This document shows, one piece after another, positions 39,364 through 49,633 of a stretch of DNA of 64,000 nucleotides. Source of the DNA: Williamsia phyllosphaerae (GTDB taxonomy: Bacteria; Actinomycetota; Actinomycetes; Mycobacteriales; Mycobacteriaceae); contig NZ_BMCS01000002.1 in the NCBI RefSeq assembly GCF_014635305.1, positions 1 to 64,000 on the forward strand, in the 5' to 3' direction. The position numbers and the translations under genes are program-made. The notes below the pieces were generated by a model. That model was not told the origin of the DNA, did not search any database, and saw only the letters and a program-made list of their open reading frames with translations. Within the stretch, counting starts at the first letter, position 1; each line of letters begins with the position of its first letter.

Positions 39364-40404
39364 ATGAGTACCCACGACACCGCCACCGAGTCGAATCCCG
39401 GGAAGTACGTCGAGCCGGGCGCCGACTTCGTCCGCGACACCAACTACATCGAGACCCGCATCACCCGCGACGGGGCGGACGGTTACCCGGTCGAGGCCGG
39501 CCGCTACCGGCTGGTCGTCGCGAGGGCCTGCCCGTGGGCCAACCGGGCGATCATCGTCCGACGCCTGCTGGGTCTGGAGGGCGCGATCTCGATGGGCCTG
39601 TGCGGCCCCACCCACGACGCCGACAGCTGGACGTTCGACCTCGACCCCGGCGGGCTCGACCCGGTGCTGCAGATCCCGCGGCTCAAGGACGCCTACCTCG
39701 CGCGGTTCCCCGACTACCCGAAGGGCATCACCGTGCCCGCGATGGTCGATGTGCCCACCGGTCAGGTGGTGACCAACAATTTTCCGCAGATCACCATCGA
39801 CTTCTCACTGGAATGGACCGAGCACCACCGCGACGGCGCACCGCAGCTCTACCCCGAACACCTACGTGCCGAGATCGACGAGGTGAACGCAGGCGTGTTC
39901 ACCGAGATCAACAACGGCGTCTACCGCTGCGGGTTCGCAGGCAGCCAGCAGTCCTACGATCGCGCCTACGCACGGCTGTTCAGCCACCTCGACAAGATCA
40001 GCGACCGTCTGGCCACGCAGCGGTACCTCGTGGGCGACACGATCACCGAGGCCGACGTCCGGCTGTTCACCACGCTGGCGCGGTTCGATCCCGTCTATCA
40101 CGGGCACTTCAAGTGCAACCGCTCGAAGCTCTCCGAGATGCCGGTCCTGTGGGCCTACGCGCGAGACCTGTTCCAGACACCGGGCTTCGGCGACACCACC
40201 GACTTCACGCAGATCAAGCAGCACTACTACATCGTGCACAGCGACATCAACCCCACCGGCATCGTGCCGCAAGGCCCGGACCTGCGCGGATGGAACACAC
40301 CACACCATCGCGCGGAACTCGGCGGACGACCGTTCGGCGACGGCACCCCGCCGCCCCCGGTCGAGGGCGAGGTCGTCGCGGCGCAGGACTCGGCGCCCCG
40401 ATGA
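39364..40404 (+). CDS. xi-class glutathione-transferase-like quinone reductase
   Basis: The 346-residue protein matches the glutathionyl-hydroquinone reductase (YqjG/ECM4) family. It has the catalytic-cysteine motif ACPWANR (about 53-59), the thioredoxin-like N-terminal domain with VPAMVD, and an all-helical C-terminal domain with DVRLFTTLARFDPVYHGHFKCN. Family members remove a thiol from glutathionyl-hydroquinones. Actinobacteria of this type normally use mycothiol rather than glutathione, so the true cosubstrate is an open question. The mRNA is predicted to be leaderless. Its stop overlaps the next start (ATGA). Confidence 0.9.
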   Translation: MSTHDTATESNPGKYVEPGADFVRDTNYIETRITRDGADGYPVEAGRYRLVVARACPWANRAIIVRRLLGLEGAISMGLCGPTHDADSWTFDLDPGGLDPVLQIPRLKDAYLARFPDYPKGITVPAMVDVPTGQVVTNNFPQITIDFSLEWTEHHRDGAPQLYPEHLRAEIDEVNAGVFTEINNGVYRCGFAGSQQSYDRAYARLFSHLDKISDRLATQRYLVGDTITEADVRLFTTLARFDPVYHGHFKCNRSKLSEMPVLWAYARDLFQTPGFGDTTDFTQIKQHYYIVHSDINPTGIVPQGPDLRGWNTPHHRAELGGRPFGDGTPPPPVEGEVVAAQDSAPR

Positions 40405-41165
40405 GTTCGTCGGATCCGGGCGCGACGACGCCCCCCGCAGTCGAGAAGCAGTCCGGCGGCTCGGGGACGATCGTCTCGATCATCGACCGCGCCCAGCGGT
40501 TGCAGGCCCCCGCGGTCGCCGCGTACGTCCGGCGCCTGCGCGACGCCAACCCCCACGACGCCCCGGCGCAGATCATCGACCGCCTCGAATCGCGATACCT
40601 GAAGGCGGTCATGGGTTCCGGCGGCGCGGTGGGTGCGGCCGCCGCCGTCCCCGGTGTCGGCACCATCGCCTCCATCGCCGCTCTCGGCGGCGAGTCGGCG
40701 TTCTTCGTCGAGGCCTCGGCGCTGCTGGCGCTCGCGGTGGCCGAGGTCCACGGCATCCCGATCGATCACAGCGAACGTCGCAAGACCCTGGTCCTCGCGG
40801 TGGTGCTCGGTGAGCAGGGGGTCCTCGCACTCGGCAAGGCGTTGGGCACCAAGAGCAACAACGCGCTGGGTCGCGTGGCCGGTGGGGCGATCCCCACCCC
40901 GGCGCTGCGGAACCTGAACAAGGCACTGATGAAGAAGCTGATCAAGAAGTACGCGGCCCGTCGCGCCCCGCTGATGGTCGGCAAGCTCCTCCCGGCCGGT
41001 GTGGGCGCGGCCGTCGGTGGTGTCGGCAACCGCATGCTGGGTCGAAAGATCATCGACAACGCGCGCAGCGCATTCGGTCCCGCACCGACGAACTGGATCA
41101 TCGACGGCACCGTGGTCGACGGATCGGTACAGGGTCAGGCGGCGATCGACACGAGAGATCGGTGA
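40401..41165 (+). CDS. protein of unknown function, membrane-associated
   Basis: The 254-residue protein is not recognised with confidence. It has a short polar N-terminus, then two closely spaced hydrophobic, glycine/alanine-rich segments (about residues 72-95 and 96-114: AVGAAAAVPGVGTIASIAAL, then FFVEASALLALAVAE), a basic region rich in lysine and arginine (about 170-192), and another glycine-rich hydrophobic stretch (about 195-213). The pattern is vaguely like EcsC-family proteins, but I would not assign it. It is locked between its neighbours: its ATG overlaps the GST-like stop and its stop overlaps the ABC exporter GTG, so the three are almost certainly co-translated. Confidence 0.75.
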   Translation: MSSSDPGATTPPAVEKQSGGSGTIVSIIDRAQRLQAPAVAAYVRRLRDANPHDAPAQIIDRLESRYLKAVMGSGGAVGAAAAVPGVGTIASIAALGGESAFFVEASALLALAVAEVHGIPIDHSERRKTLVLAVVLGEQGVLALGKALGTKSNNALGRVAGGAIPTPALRNLNKALMKKLIKKYAARRAPLMVGKLLPAGVGAAVGGVGNRMLGRKIIDNARSAFGPAPTNWIIDGTVVDGSVQGQAAIDTRDR

Positions 41166-44100
41166 ACGGTGGCTGGATAGCCCGACTGGTCGCAGAATGC
41201 CTCCGCAACCGGGCCCTCGTCACCATCACCCTGGCGGTCACCGGCGTCGGCGTCCTCATCGACCTCGCCGCACCGCTGCTCACCAAGGCGGCCATCGATG
41301 ACGCCACCGGCGTCGCCTCCCACGGCTTCTCGATCGCGGCGATCGCCTCGGCGTTGGCCGGTCTGGGTGTCATCCGGTTCGGCGCCCAGTACGTCCGCCG
41401 GCTCACCGCCGGCCGTCTGTCGCTGACCGTCCAGGACACGTTGCGGCGGGGACTGTTGAGCACCCTGCTCCGACTCGACGGCACCGCACAGGAGTCGATC
41501 AGCACCGGCCAGGTCGTGTCGCGGTCGATCTCGGATCTGCAGTTGGTCCAGGGCCTGCTGGCGATGGTGCCGTTGTCGCTCGGCGCGGTGGTCCAGGTGG
41601 TCCTCGCGTTCTGCGTCATGGCCTACCTGTCGCCGCTGCTGACCCTCGTCGCCGTCCTCGTCATCCCGGCGGTGGCGGTGGTGGCGTTCCGGACCCGCAA
41701 GGCCCTGTTCGCCGCGACGTGGTCGGCCCAGCAGTCCGCGGCCGACGTCGCCCAGCACGTCGAGGAGACGGTCACCGGGGTCCGGGTGGTCAAGGGGTTC
41801 GGCCAGGAGGGTCGCTCGGTCGACGAGCTGGTCGGTCACGGCCGACGTCTGTTCTCCCAGCGCATGCGGGCCGCAGCGATCAACTCACGCTTCACGCCGA
41901 CCATGGGCGCCATCCCACAGGTCGCGATGGTCGGGGTCATCGCGCTCGGTGGCTACCTCACGGCCCGCGGCGACATCACCGTCGGCACGTTCCTGGCGTT
42001 CGCCACCTACATCACGACGATGACGTCGCTGGCACGGCTGTTGACCAACCTCATCGTCTCCGCGCAGTTGGCCCGCGCCGCCGTCGAACGTGTCTACGAC
42101 GTCATCGACCACCCGGCCGATCCCGCGCTGGCCAACACCCGCACCGTGCCCTCGGGCGCGGTCGGACTCCGACTACGCGACGTGCACTTCGGGTTCGACG
42201 ACGATCCCGCCGACGGAGGTCGGGAGGTCTTCTCCGGGCTGGATCTGGAGGTGGGACCCGGCGAATGCGTCGCCGTCGTCGGGCCACCCGGATCCGGCAA
42301 GTCCACCATCGCCGCACTCGTCGGCGGGATCCACCGACCGCGCAGCGGAGCGGTCGAACTCACCTCGCACGGAACCGTTCTCGACGTCGCGGAGCTGTCC
42401 CCCGACGCCCTGCACGCCACGGTGGGGATCGTCGTCGACGAACCGTTCCTCTACTCCGACACGATCGCGGCGAACATCGCGCTCGGTCCGGAAGCCGACG
42501 AGACCGGTGCGGTCCCCGACACGGCGCGTCGAGCGCGCGTGACCGAGGCGGCCCGCCGGGCCAGCGCGCACGACTTCATCACGGCTCTGCCCGACGGGTA
42601 CGACACCGTCGTCGGCGAACGCGGACTGACCCTCTCGGGCGGACAGCGTCAGCGCATCGCAGTGGCCAGGGCGCTCTACGCCGATCCCCCGCTGCTCGTC
42701 CTCGACGACGCCACCTCTGCGGTCGACGCCACCACCGAGGCGGCGATCCTGGGCTCGCTGCGCAGCACACCGGGCCGCACGATGGTCCTGCTCGCCCACC
42801 GGAGATCCACGCTGACCCTCGCCGACCGTGTCGCGGTCGTCGACGCCGGCGTGGTTCTCGACTCCGGCACGCCGGAGGAACTGGACGCCCGCTGCCCGCT
42901 GTTCCGTTCGTTGATGTCGCACACCGCCGACCCGAGCGATGATCTCGACGCCGACGCGGGACCGACCCACACGATGCCCTCGGACGACTCTCTGTGGCCC
43001 CCGGCCCTCGACGCGTCCGCCACCGACGGCAGTGGCTTCGGGGCCCGCGTAGGCGCCAGCGTTCCCGCCCGCGCGGGTCGGCGCGGCGGCGGGGGTGGCG
43101 GAGGTGTCGCGGGCGCGCTGGGCTCGATGCCGGCCACGCCTGCGGTGCTCGACGCGGTCGCGGCGCTGCCGCCTGCGACCGAGGAACCCGACGTCGACGT
43201 CGCGGCCGCCCGCGCGCACGATCCGCAGTTCTCGTTGCGGCGCATGCTCTCCCCCGTGCGCTGGCTGCTCGCCGGCGCCATCGTGGCCATCGCCGTCGAC
43301 ACCCTCGTCGGTTTGGCGTTCCCGTCGATCGCGCGGATCGGCGTCAACGCCGCCACCGCTGATCACCTGACCTCGCTGTGGATCGCCTCCGGCGTGGGCC
43401 TGGGACTGGTCGCCGTCGGGTGGGTCGCGACGTCGCTGATGACGATCATGAGCTCACGCGCCGGTGAACGCGTGTTGTTCACCCTGCGCATCCGCAGCTA
43501 CGCCCATCTGCAACGCCTCGGCCTCGACTACTACGAGCGCGAACTGTCGGGTCGGATCATGACGCGGATGACCACCGACATCGACGCGCTGTCGTCGTTC
43601 CTGCAGACCGGGCTGTCGACCGCGGTGGTCGCGGTGCTGACCATCGTGGGGGTCGCGGTCGCGTTGGTGCTCACCGACCCGAGCCTCGGCGCGTTGATGC
43701 TGCTCGTGTTCCCACCGCTGATCGTCGCCACGGTGATCTTCCAGCGGATCTCGTCGCGCGCCTACACCCGGTCACGGGAACTGATCAGCTCGGTCAACGC
43801 CGACTTCCAGGAGAACGTCGCCGGGCTGCGCACCACCGTCCTCTATCGACACACCGAACCGGCCGAGGCACGGTTCGCCGGTCGCGCAGCGGAGTACGTC
43901 CGCGCTCGGATGGTGTCGCAGCAGGCCATCTCGCTGTATTTCCCGTTCATCACCCTGACGTCGGATCTCGCGACGGCCGGCGTCATCGCCTTCGGGGCGC
44001 ATCAGGTGAGCACCGGCGCGACGGGAGCGGGAACCCTGGTGGCGTTCGTCCTGTACCTCGGCATGCTGTTCGGGCCGGTGCAACAACTCTCGCAGGTGTT

Positions 44101-44986
44101 CGACGGATACCAGCAGGCCGTCGTGGGCCTGCGGCGCATCGGGGATCTGCTGCGGACCGAGAGCAGCGTCGCCGCCGGCGCCGACGCCGACCCCGCGGTC
44201 AAGACCACCGTCGAGCCCACCACCCACTTCACCGGCCACGCCGGACTCGACGCGGTGCGATTCCGCTACGAGACCGCGACCGACGACGCGCTGCGCGGAG
44301 TGTCGATCGACCTGCCCGCGGGGACGTCGCTGGCCCTGGTCGGACAGACCGGTGCGGGCAAGTCGACCATCGTCAAACTCCTCGCCCGCTTCTACGACCC
44401 GACCTCGGGGTCGGTGCGCATGGACGGTCGCGACATCCGCGACTACCCCCTCGACCGCTACCGATCCCGTCTCGGCGTCGTCCCCCAGGAACCGCACCTG
44501 TTCACCGGGACGGTCGCGTCGAACATCGCCTACGGCCGACCCGATGCCGACCGCGACCGGATCACCGCCGCGGCCGCCGCCGTCGGCGCGGTGGACATGA
44601 TCGCCGGCCTGCGAGGCGGCATGCACCACCGGGTGGGTGAGCGAGGGCAGGGGTTGTCGGCCGGACAGCGACAGCTGATCGCGTTGGCCCGCGCCGAACT
44701 CGTCGACCCCGACCTGCTGCTGCTCGACGAGGCGACCGCGACACTCGACCAGGCCACCGAGCGCCAGGTACTCGCCGCCGGTCGCCATCTCACCGGATCA
44801 CGCACGTCGGTGATCGTCGCCCACCGTCTGGCGACCGCGGCCCGCGCCGACCGCATCGCAGTCGTCGCAGACGGTCGGATCACCGAACTCGGAACCCACG
44901 ACGACCTGCTCGCGTTGAACGGGAAGTACCGCGAGCTCTGGGACGCGGGTGTGACACGAGTCGACGGCGCCTCCACACTCCGCTGA
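41162..44986 (+). CDS. fused ABC exporter (TMD-NBD-TMD-NBD)
   Basis: The 1274-residue protein holds two ABC half-exporters in one chain. Half 1 has six membrane helices, P-loop GPPGSGKS (374-381), signature LSGGQ (491-495) and Walker B LLVLDDATS with Asp at 516 in place of the catalytic Glu. A Gly/Ala/Pro-rich linker follows (about 595-665). Half 2 has P-loop GQTGAGKS (1061-1068), signature LSAGQ (1165-1169) and Walker B LLLLDEAT with Glu at 1190. So one ATP site is canonical and the other degenerate, as in heterodimeric exporters. The layout recalls Rv0194 of M. tuberculosis, a multidrug exporter. It starts with a GTG overlapping the preceding stop (GTGA). Confidence 0.93.
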   Translation: MNGGWIARLVAECLRNRALVTITLAVTGVGVLIDLAAPLLTKAAIDDATGVASHGFSIAAIASALAGLGVIRFGAQYVRRLTAGRLSLTVQDTLRRGLLSTLLRLDGTAQESISTGQVVSRSISDLQLVQGLLAMVPLSLGAVVQVVLAFCVMAYLSPLLTLVAVLVIPAVAVVAFRTRKALFAATWSAQQSAADVAQHVEETVTGVRVVKGFGQEGRSVDELVGHGRRLFSQRMRAAAINSRFTPTMGAIPQVAMVGVIALGGYLTARGDITVGTFLAFATYITTMTSLARLLTNLIVSAQLARAAVERVYDVIDHPADPALANTRTVPSGAVGLRLRDVHFGFDDDPADGGREVFSGLDLEVGPGECVAVVGPPGSGKSTIAALVGGIHRPRSGAVELTSHGTVLDVAELSPDALHATVGIVVDEPFLYSDTIAANIALGPEADETGAVPDTARRARVTEAARRASAHDFITALPDGYDTVVGERGLTLSGGQRQRIAVARALYADPPLLVLDDATSAVDATTEAAILGSLRSTPGRTMVLLAHRRSTLTLADRVAVVDAGVVLDSGTPEELDARCPLFRSLMSHTADPSDDLDADAGPTHTMPSDDSLWPPALDASATDGSGFGARVGASVPARAGRRGGGGGGGVAGALGSMPATPAVLDAVAALPPATEEPDVDVAAARAHDPQFSLRRMLSPVRWLLAGAIVAIAVDTLVGLAFPSIARIGVNAATADHLTSLWIASGVGLGLVAVGWVATSLMTIMSSRAGERVLFTLRIRSYAHLQRLGLDYYERELSGRIMTRMTTDIDALSSFLQTGLSTAVVAVLTIVGVAVALVLTDPSLGALMLLVFPPLIVATVIFQRISSRAYTRSRELISSVNADFQENVAGLRTTVLYRHTEPAEARFAGRAAEYVRARMVSQQAISLYFPFITLTSDLATAGVIAFGAHQVSTGATGAGTLVAFVLYLGMLFGPVQQLSQVFDGYQQAVVGLRRIGDLLRTESSVAAGADADPAVKTTVEPTTHFTGHAGLDAVRFRYETATDDALRGVSIDLPAGTSLALVGQTGAGKSTIVKLLARFYDPTSGSVRMDGRDIRDYPLDRYRSRLGVVPQEPHLFTGTVASNIAYGRPDADRDRITAAAAAVGAVDMIAGLRGGMHHRVGERGQGLSAGQRQLIALARAELVDPDLLLLDEATATLDQATERQVLAAGRHLTGSRTSVIVAHRLATAARADRIAVVADGRITELGTHDDLLALNGKYRELWDAGVTRVDGASTLR

Positions 44987-45121
44987 GCGGCACCGATCCG
45001 CGACCACCGGTCCGTGTGCATCGCGTGTGAGCGGGGACTAACCTTTGGTAGTCGGGCGTTGTTGTACCACCGGGCCCACCAGACACACAGATCAATCAGG
45101 GAATAGAGGCGAGATTCTGCC

Positions 45122-48100
45122 GTGAGCAGCAGTTCGGTTTCAGACTTCGGACAGAACGAATGGCTGGTCGACGAGATGTACCAGCGGTTCCGCGAGGACC
45201 CGGACTCGGTCGACGCGAGCTGGCACGAGTTCCTCGCCGGCTACGAGCCCAAGACCGAAGACGGAGCCGCGACGAACGGCAACGGCTCGGCCACGAAGGC
45301 ATCCGACGGGGCAGGCAAGAACGGGGCGAGCAAGCCCGTGTCGTCCTCGGCCGCGCCGGAGAAGGGGGCCGACGCCCCCGCCACCGCGGTGAGCGAGGCT
45401 CCCGCGACGAAGGCCGCATCCGGGCAGGCGGTGCAGAGCCGCGACAGTTCGGCAGGCAGCAACGTCACCCCTCCGACCACCCGTACCTCGCCGGCGACGA
45501 AGACCGTCCCCGTCGAGAAGGCCGTCAGCAAGGCGCCGGACCCGAACAAGGGCACCGTGCCGAAGAAAGAGGCGACCGACAAGAAGGACACGGCCGCGAA
45601 AAACGGCGCGGGAACCAAGTCGGAGACCAAGCCGTCCGGTGACGCACCGGTGCAGACCGAGGACAGCACCAAGATCCTGCGTGGCGCGGCTGCCGCCGTC
45701 GCCAAGAACATGGCGCTCTCGCTGCAGATCCCGACGGCCACCAGCGTGCGTGCGATCCCGGCGAAGCTGATGATCGACAACCGCATCGTGGTCAACAACC
45801 ATCTCGCGCGGACCCGCGGCGGCAAGATCTCGTTCACCCACATCCTCGGCTACGCGATCGTCCAGGCGGTCAAGGCGTTCCCGAACATGAACCGCCACTT
45901 CGACGAGCTCGACGGCAAGCCCAACGCGGTCTCCCCCGCCCACATCAACCTCGGTCTCGCGATCGACCTGCCCGGCAAGGACGGCAGCCGGTCGCTCGTC
46001 GTCGCGGCCATCAAGCACACCGAGACGATGAAGTTCGGCGAGTTCCACGCCGCCTACGAGGACATCGTCCGGCGCGCCCGTGACGGCAAGCTGACCGCCG
46101 ACGACTTCGCAGGCGTCACCATCTCGCTCACCAACCCCGGCACCATCGGGACCGTGCACTCGGTACCCCGCCTGATGAAGGGGCAGGGCGCGATCATCGG
46201 CGCCGGTGCGATGGAGTACCCGGCCGAGTTCCAGGGCGCGAGCGACGAGCGGATCGCCGAGATGGGCGTCGGCAAGCTGATGACCCTGACCTCGACCTAC
46301 GACCACCGGATCATCCAGGGCGCGGAGTCCGGCGACTTCCTCCGGACCATCCACAACCTGCTCCTCGACGACGCCTTCTTCGACGAGATCTTCACCGCGT
46401 TCCACATCCCGTACGAGCCGATCCGGTGGCGCAAGGACATCGCGTCGCCCGCGGTGGACAAGAACGCACGGGTCCTCGAACTCATCGCGGCGTACCGCAA
46501 CCGGGGCCATCTGATGGCCGACATCGACCCGTTGATGATCGACTCCGATGCCCGGACCGCGCACCCCGACCTGAACGTGCTGACCTACGACCTGACGCTG
46601 TGGGATCTCGACCGGGACTTCAAGGTCGGTGGCTTCCACGGCCAGGACACGATGAAGCTCCGCGACATCCTGTCGGTGCTGCGCGATGCCTACTGCCGCC
46701 ACGTCGGCGTGGAGTACACCCACATCCTCGAGCCCGAGCAGCAGCAGTGGCTGCAGGAGCGGGTGGAGATCAAGCACGCGAAGCCGCCGATCGGCGAGCA
46801 GAAGTACATCCTGTCCAAGCTCAACGCCGCCGAGGCGTTCGAGACGTTCCTGCAGACCAAGTACGTCGGGCAGAAGCGCTTCTCGCTCGAGGGTGCCGAA
46901 TCGGTGATCCCGATGATGGACGGCGTCATCGACCAGAGCGCCGAACACGGCCTCGACGAGGTCGTCGTCGGCATGCCGCACCGCGGCCGGCTCAACGTCC
47001 TGGCCAACATCGTCGGCAAGCCGTACTCGAAGATCTTCACCGAGTTCGAGGGCAACCTGAACCCGTCGCAGGCACACGGGTCGGGCGACGTGAAGTACCA
47101 CCTCGGAGCCGAGGGCAAGTACTACCAGATGTTCGGCGAGAACGAGATCAACGTGTCGCTGACCGCCAACCCGTCCCACCTCGAGGCCGTCGACCCGGTG
47201 CTCGAGGGGCTCGTGCGCGCCAAGCAGGAGATGCTCGACCGCGGCGACGAGGCCTTCACGGTCCTGCCGCTCGCGCTGCACGGCGACGCCGCGTTCGCCG
47301 GACAGGGCGTGGTCGCCGAGACGCTCAACCTCGCGATGCTGCCCGGCTACCAGACCGGCGGCACGGTGCACATCGTGGTCAACAACCAGGTCGGCTTCAC
47401 CACCGCACCCGAGCACTCGCGCTCGTCGGAGTACTGCACCGATGTGGCGAAGATGATCGGTGCGCCGATCTTCCACGTCAACGGTGACGATCCCGAGGCC
47501 TGCGTGTGGGCCGCGAAGCTCGCCGTCGACTACCGGCAGGCCTTCCACAAGGACGTCGTCATCGACCTCGTCTGCTACCGCCGCCGCGGCCACAACGAGG
47601 GCGACGACCCCTCGATGACGCAGCCGGCCATGTACGACGTCATCGACACCAAGCGAGGCGTCCGCAAGAGCTACACCGAGGCCCTGATCGGTCGTGGTGA
47701 CATCTCGACCAAGGAGGCCGAGGACGCCCTGCGCGACTACCAGGGTCAGCTCGAACGGGTCTTCAACGAGGTCAAGGAACTCGAGAAGTACCAGGCGGCC
47801 CCGAGCCCGTCGGTCGAGTCCGACCAGACGCTGCCGACCAAGCTGATGACCGGCATCGACCGCGCGACGGTCGAGGCCATCGGTGATGCGTTCGGCGAGG
47901 TCCCCGAGGGCTTCTCGGTCCACCAGCGCGTCAAGCCGGTACTCACCCGACGCAAGGAGATGTCCCGCGAGGGCAACATCGACTGGGCGTTCGGCGAACT
48001 GCTGGCCTTCGGATCGCTGGTCGAGGAGGGGCGCACGGTGCGTCTGTCCGGTCAGGACTCGCGTCGCGGCACCTTCAGCCAGCGACACTCGGTCATCATC

Positions 48101-49030
48101 GACCGCAAGACCGGTGAGGAGTACACGCCGCTGAACCAGCTCGTGTCCACCGAGGGCGAGCGTTCCGGCGGACGGTTCAACGCCTACGACTCCGCACTCA
48201 GTGAGTTCGCGGTCGTCGGCTTCGAGTACGGCTACTCGGTCGGCAACCCCGACTCACTCGTGTTGTGGGAGGCGCAGTTCGGCGACTTCGTCAACGGCGC
48301 GCAGTCGATCATCGACGAGTTCATCTCCTCCGGTGAGGCCAAGTGGGGTCAGCTCTCCGACGTGGTGTTGCTGCTGCCGCACGGCCACGAGGGTCAGGGA
48401 CCCGATCACACCTCGGGCCGGATCGAGCGGTTCCTGCTGCTCTGCGCCGAGGGCTCGATGACCGTCGCCGTCCCGTCCACCCCGGCCAGCTATTTCCACC
48501 TGCTGCGTCGTCACGTGCTCGACGGGATCAGCCGACCGCTCGTGGTCTTCACCCCGAAGTCCATGCTGCGCAACAAGGCCGCCGTCTCCCCGGTGGAGGA
48601 CTTCACCGAGGGCAAGTTCAAATCGGTGATCGACGACCCGTCCATCACCGACCAGAAGGTGCGCGACAAGGTCACCCGCGTTCTCATGGTGAGCGGCAAG
48701 CTCTACTACGAGCTCGCGGCGCGCAAGGAGAAGGACGGCCGCGAGGACGTCGCCATCATCCGCATCGAGCAGCTCTACCCGATCCCGCATCGCCGACTGG
48801 GCCAGATCCTGGAGCAGTACCCGGCCGTGCAGGAGTTCCTCTGGGTTCAGGAGGAGCCGGCGAACCAGGGTCCGTGGCCGTTCTTCGGCCTCAACCTGCC
48901 CGAGATCCTGCCCGAGTACTTCTCCTCGCTCAAGAGGGTGTCGCGTCGCGCGATGTCGGCACCGTCGTCGGGATCGAGCAAGGTCCACGCCGTCGAACAG
49001 CAGGAGATCATCGACAAGGCCTTCGAATAA
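45122..49030 (+). CDS. kgd: multifunctional 2-oxoglutarate metabolism enzyme (decarboxylase/dehydrogenase E1 with E2-like domain)
   Basis: The 1302-residue protein begins like SucA ([20 protein letters not shown]). It then has a long Ala/Lys/Thr/Pro linker (about 40-180), an E2 succinyltransferase-like domain with the active-site motif [12 protein letters not shown] (His at 395) but no lipoyl domain, and a ThDP-dependent E1 domain with VNGDDPEA (about 786-793) and [15 protein letters not shown]. This is the Kgd/SucA architecture of mycobacteria and corynebacteria, which handles 2-oxoglutarate at the TCA/glutamate branch and is regulated by the FHA protein GarA/OdhI in those groups. The start is a GTG at 45122. 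A strong hairpin follows the stop. Confidence 0.96.
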   Translation: MSSSSVSDFGQNEWLVDEMYQRFREDPDSVDASWHEFLAGYEPKTEDGAATNGNGSATKASDGAGKNGASKPVSSSAAPEKGADAPATAVSEAPATKAASGQAVQSRDSSAGSNVTPPTTRTSPATKTVPVEKAVSKAPDPNKGTVPKKEATDKKDTAAKNGAGTKSETKPSGDAPVQTEDSTKILRGAAAAVAKNMALSLQIPTATSVRAIPAKLMIDNRIVVNNHLARTRGGKISFTHILGYAIVQAVKAFPNMNRHFDELDGKPNAVSPAHINLGLAIDLPGKDGSRSLVVAAIKHTETMKFGEFHAAYEDIVRRARDGKLTADDFAGVTISLTNPGTIGTVHSVPRLMKGQGAIIGAGAMEYPAEFQGASDERIAEMGVGKLMTLTSTYDHRIIQGAESGDFLRTIHNLLLDDAFFDEIFTAFHIPYEPIRWRKDIASPAVDKNARVLELIAAYRNRGHLMADIDPLMIDSDARTAHPDLNVLTYDLTLWDLDRDFKVGGFHGQDTMKLRDILSVLRDAYCRHVGVEYTHILEPEQQQWLQERVEIKHAKPPIGEQKYILSKLNAAEAFETFLQTKYVGQKRFSLEGAESVIPMMDGVIDQSAEHGLDEVVVGMPHRGRLNVLANIVGKPYSKIFTEFEGNLNPSQAHGSGDVKYHLGAEGKYYQMFGENEINVSLTANPSHLEAVDPVLEGLVRAKQEMLDRGDEAFTVLPLALHGDAAFAGQGVVAETLNLAMLPGYQTGGTVHIVVNNQVGFTTAPEHSRSSEYCTDVAKMIGAPIFHVNGDDPEACVWAAKLAVDYRQAFHKDVVIDLVCYRRRGHNEGDDPSMTQPAMYDVIDTKRGVRKSYTEALIGRGDISTKEAEDALRDYQGQLERVFNEVKELEKYQAAPSPSVESDQTLPTKLMTGIDRATVEAIGDAFGEVPEGFSVHQRVKPVLTRRKEMSREGNIDWAFGELLAFGSLVEEGRTVRLSGQDSRRGTFSQRHSVIIDRKTGEEYTPLNQLVSTEGERSGGRFNAYDSALSEFAVVGFEYGYSVGNPDSLVLWEAQFGDFVNGAQSIIDEFISSGEAKWGQLSDVVLLLPHGHEGQGPDHTSGRIERFLLLCAEGSMTVAVPSTPASYFHLLRRHVLDGISRPLVVFTPKSMLRNKAAVSPVEDFTEGKFKSVIDDPSITDQKVRDKVTRVLMVSGKLYYELAARKEKDGREDVAIIRIEQLYPIPHRRLGQILEQYPAVQEFLWVQEEPANQGPWPFFGLNLPEILPEYFSSLKRVSRRAMSAPSSGSSKVHAVEQQEIIDKAFE

Positions 49031-49633
49031 TCACTCGCTCGCTGCCGCTGCTCCCCCGAGCAGCGGCAGCGACGAGGTGATCAGGTCGAGCAGGTGTTCG
49101 CGTTCGATGTCGTCGTCGCCGGTCAGCCACGCGACGGTGACCTCCTCGACGAACGCCATCCAGCCGTCCACGGCGATCCGTACCAGCGGCGTCGGACGCA
49201 GGTCGAGGGTCCAGGCCTGGGCCAGCACGCGATCGGCCATCACCGACCGCGTCTCCTCGAAGACCTCCTGCATCGCCGGGTCGGCCCCGATCGCCCCACG
49301 CAGCAGGGTGACGTAGACGTGCCGGTGTTCGGAGACGTACTCGACGAACGCCGACATCGAACCGCGCAGGATCAGCATCGGGTCCGCGAGCGACAGATCG
49401 GGTTCGGTGCACTCCAGCATCTGCCGGCTCTGTTCACGGGCGATGGCCACGTGGAAGTCCTGTTTGGACTCGAAGTAGTGGAACAACAACGCCCGGGACA
49501 CGCCCACCGACTCGGCGATGGCGTCGATGGTGACCTGATCCAACGTCCGGTCGGCGAGCATGGACATCCCGTGCTCGATCAGCTGCTCACGACGAGCTTC
49601 CGGGCTCATCCGTGTGCGCTTGGCCTGCGTCAT
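49031..49633 (-). CDS. TetR-family transcriptional regulator
   Basis: The 200-residue protein has a TetR DNA-binding domain (TLDQVTIDAIAESVGVSRAL, then LFHYFESKQDF, about 33-63). Its stop abuts the kgd stop with no gap, and its last codons form the shared hairpin. It is divergent from the monooxygenase operon, and the 70-nt gap between them carries overlapping palindromes, so repression of both itself and that operon is the likely role. TACACT lies 7 nt before the ATG, predicting a leaderless mRNA. Confidence 0.92.
   Translation of the reverse strand: MTQAKRTRMSPEARREQLIEHGMSMLADRTLDQVTIDAIAESVGVSRALLFHYFESKQDFHVAIAREQSRQMLECTEPDLSLADPMLILRGSMSAFVEYVSEHRHVYVTLLRGAIGADPAMQEVFEETRSVMADRVLAQAWTLDLRPTPLVRIAVDGWMAFVEEVTVAWLTGDDDIEREHLLDLITSSLPLLGGAAAASE
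49039..49072. terminator. bidirectional hairpin between kgd and the TetR gene
   Basis: A perfect 15-bp stem (arms 49039-49053 and 49058-49072, core GCTGCCGCTGCTC / GAGCAGCGGCAGC) with a 4-nt C loop lies 8 nt after the kgd stop. It is made by the final codons of the TetR gene. No U tract follows on either strand. Confidence 0.65.

Noticed and set aside
39534..40400. Upstream extension of the 254-residue unknown protein
   Set aside because: The extension is Arg/Pro/His-rich shadow of the GST-like gene; the ATG at 40401 overlaps that gene's stop as ATGA.
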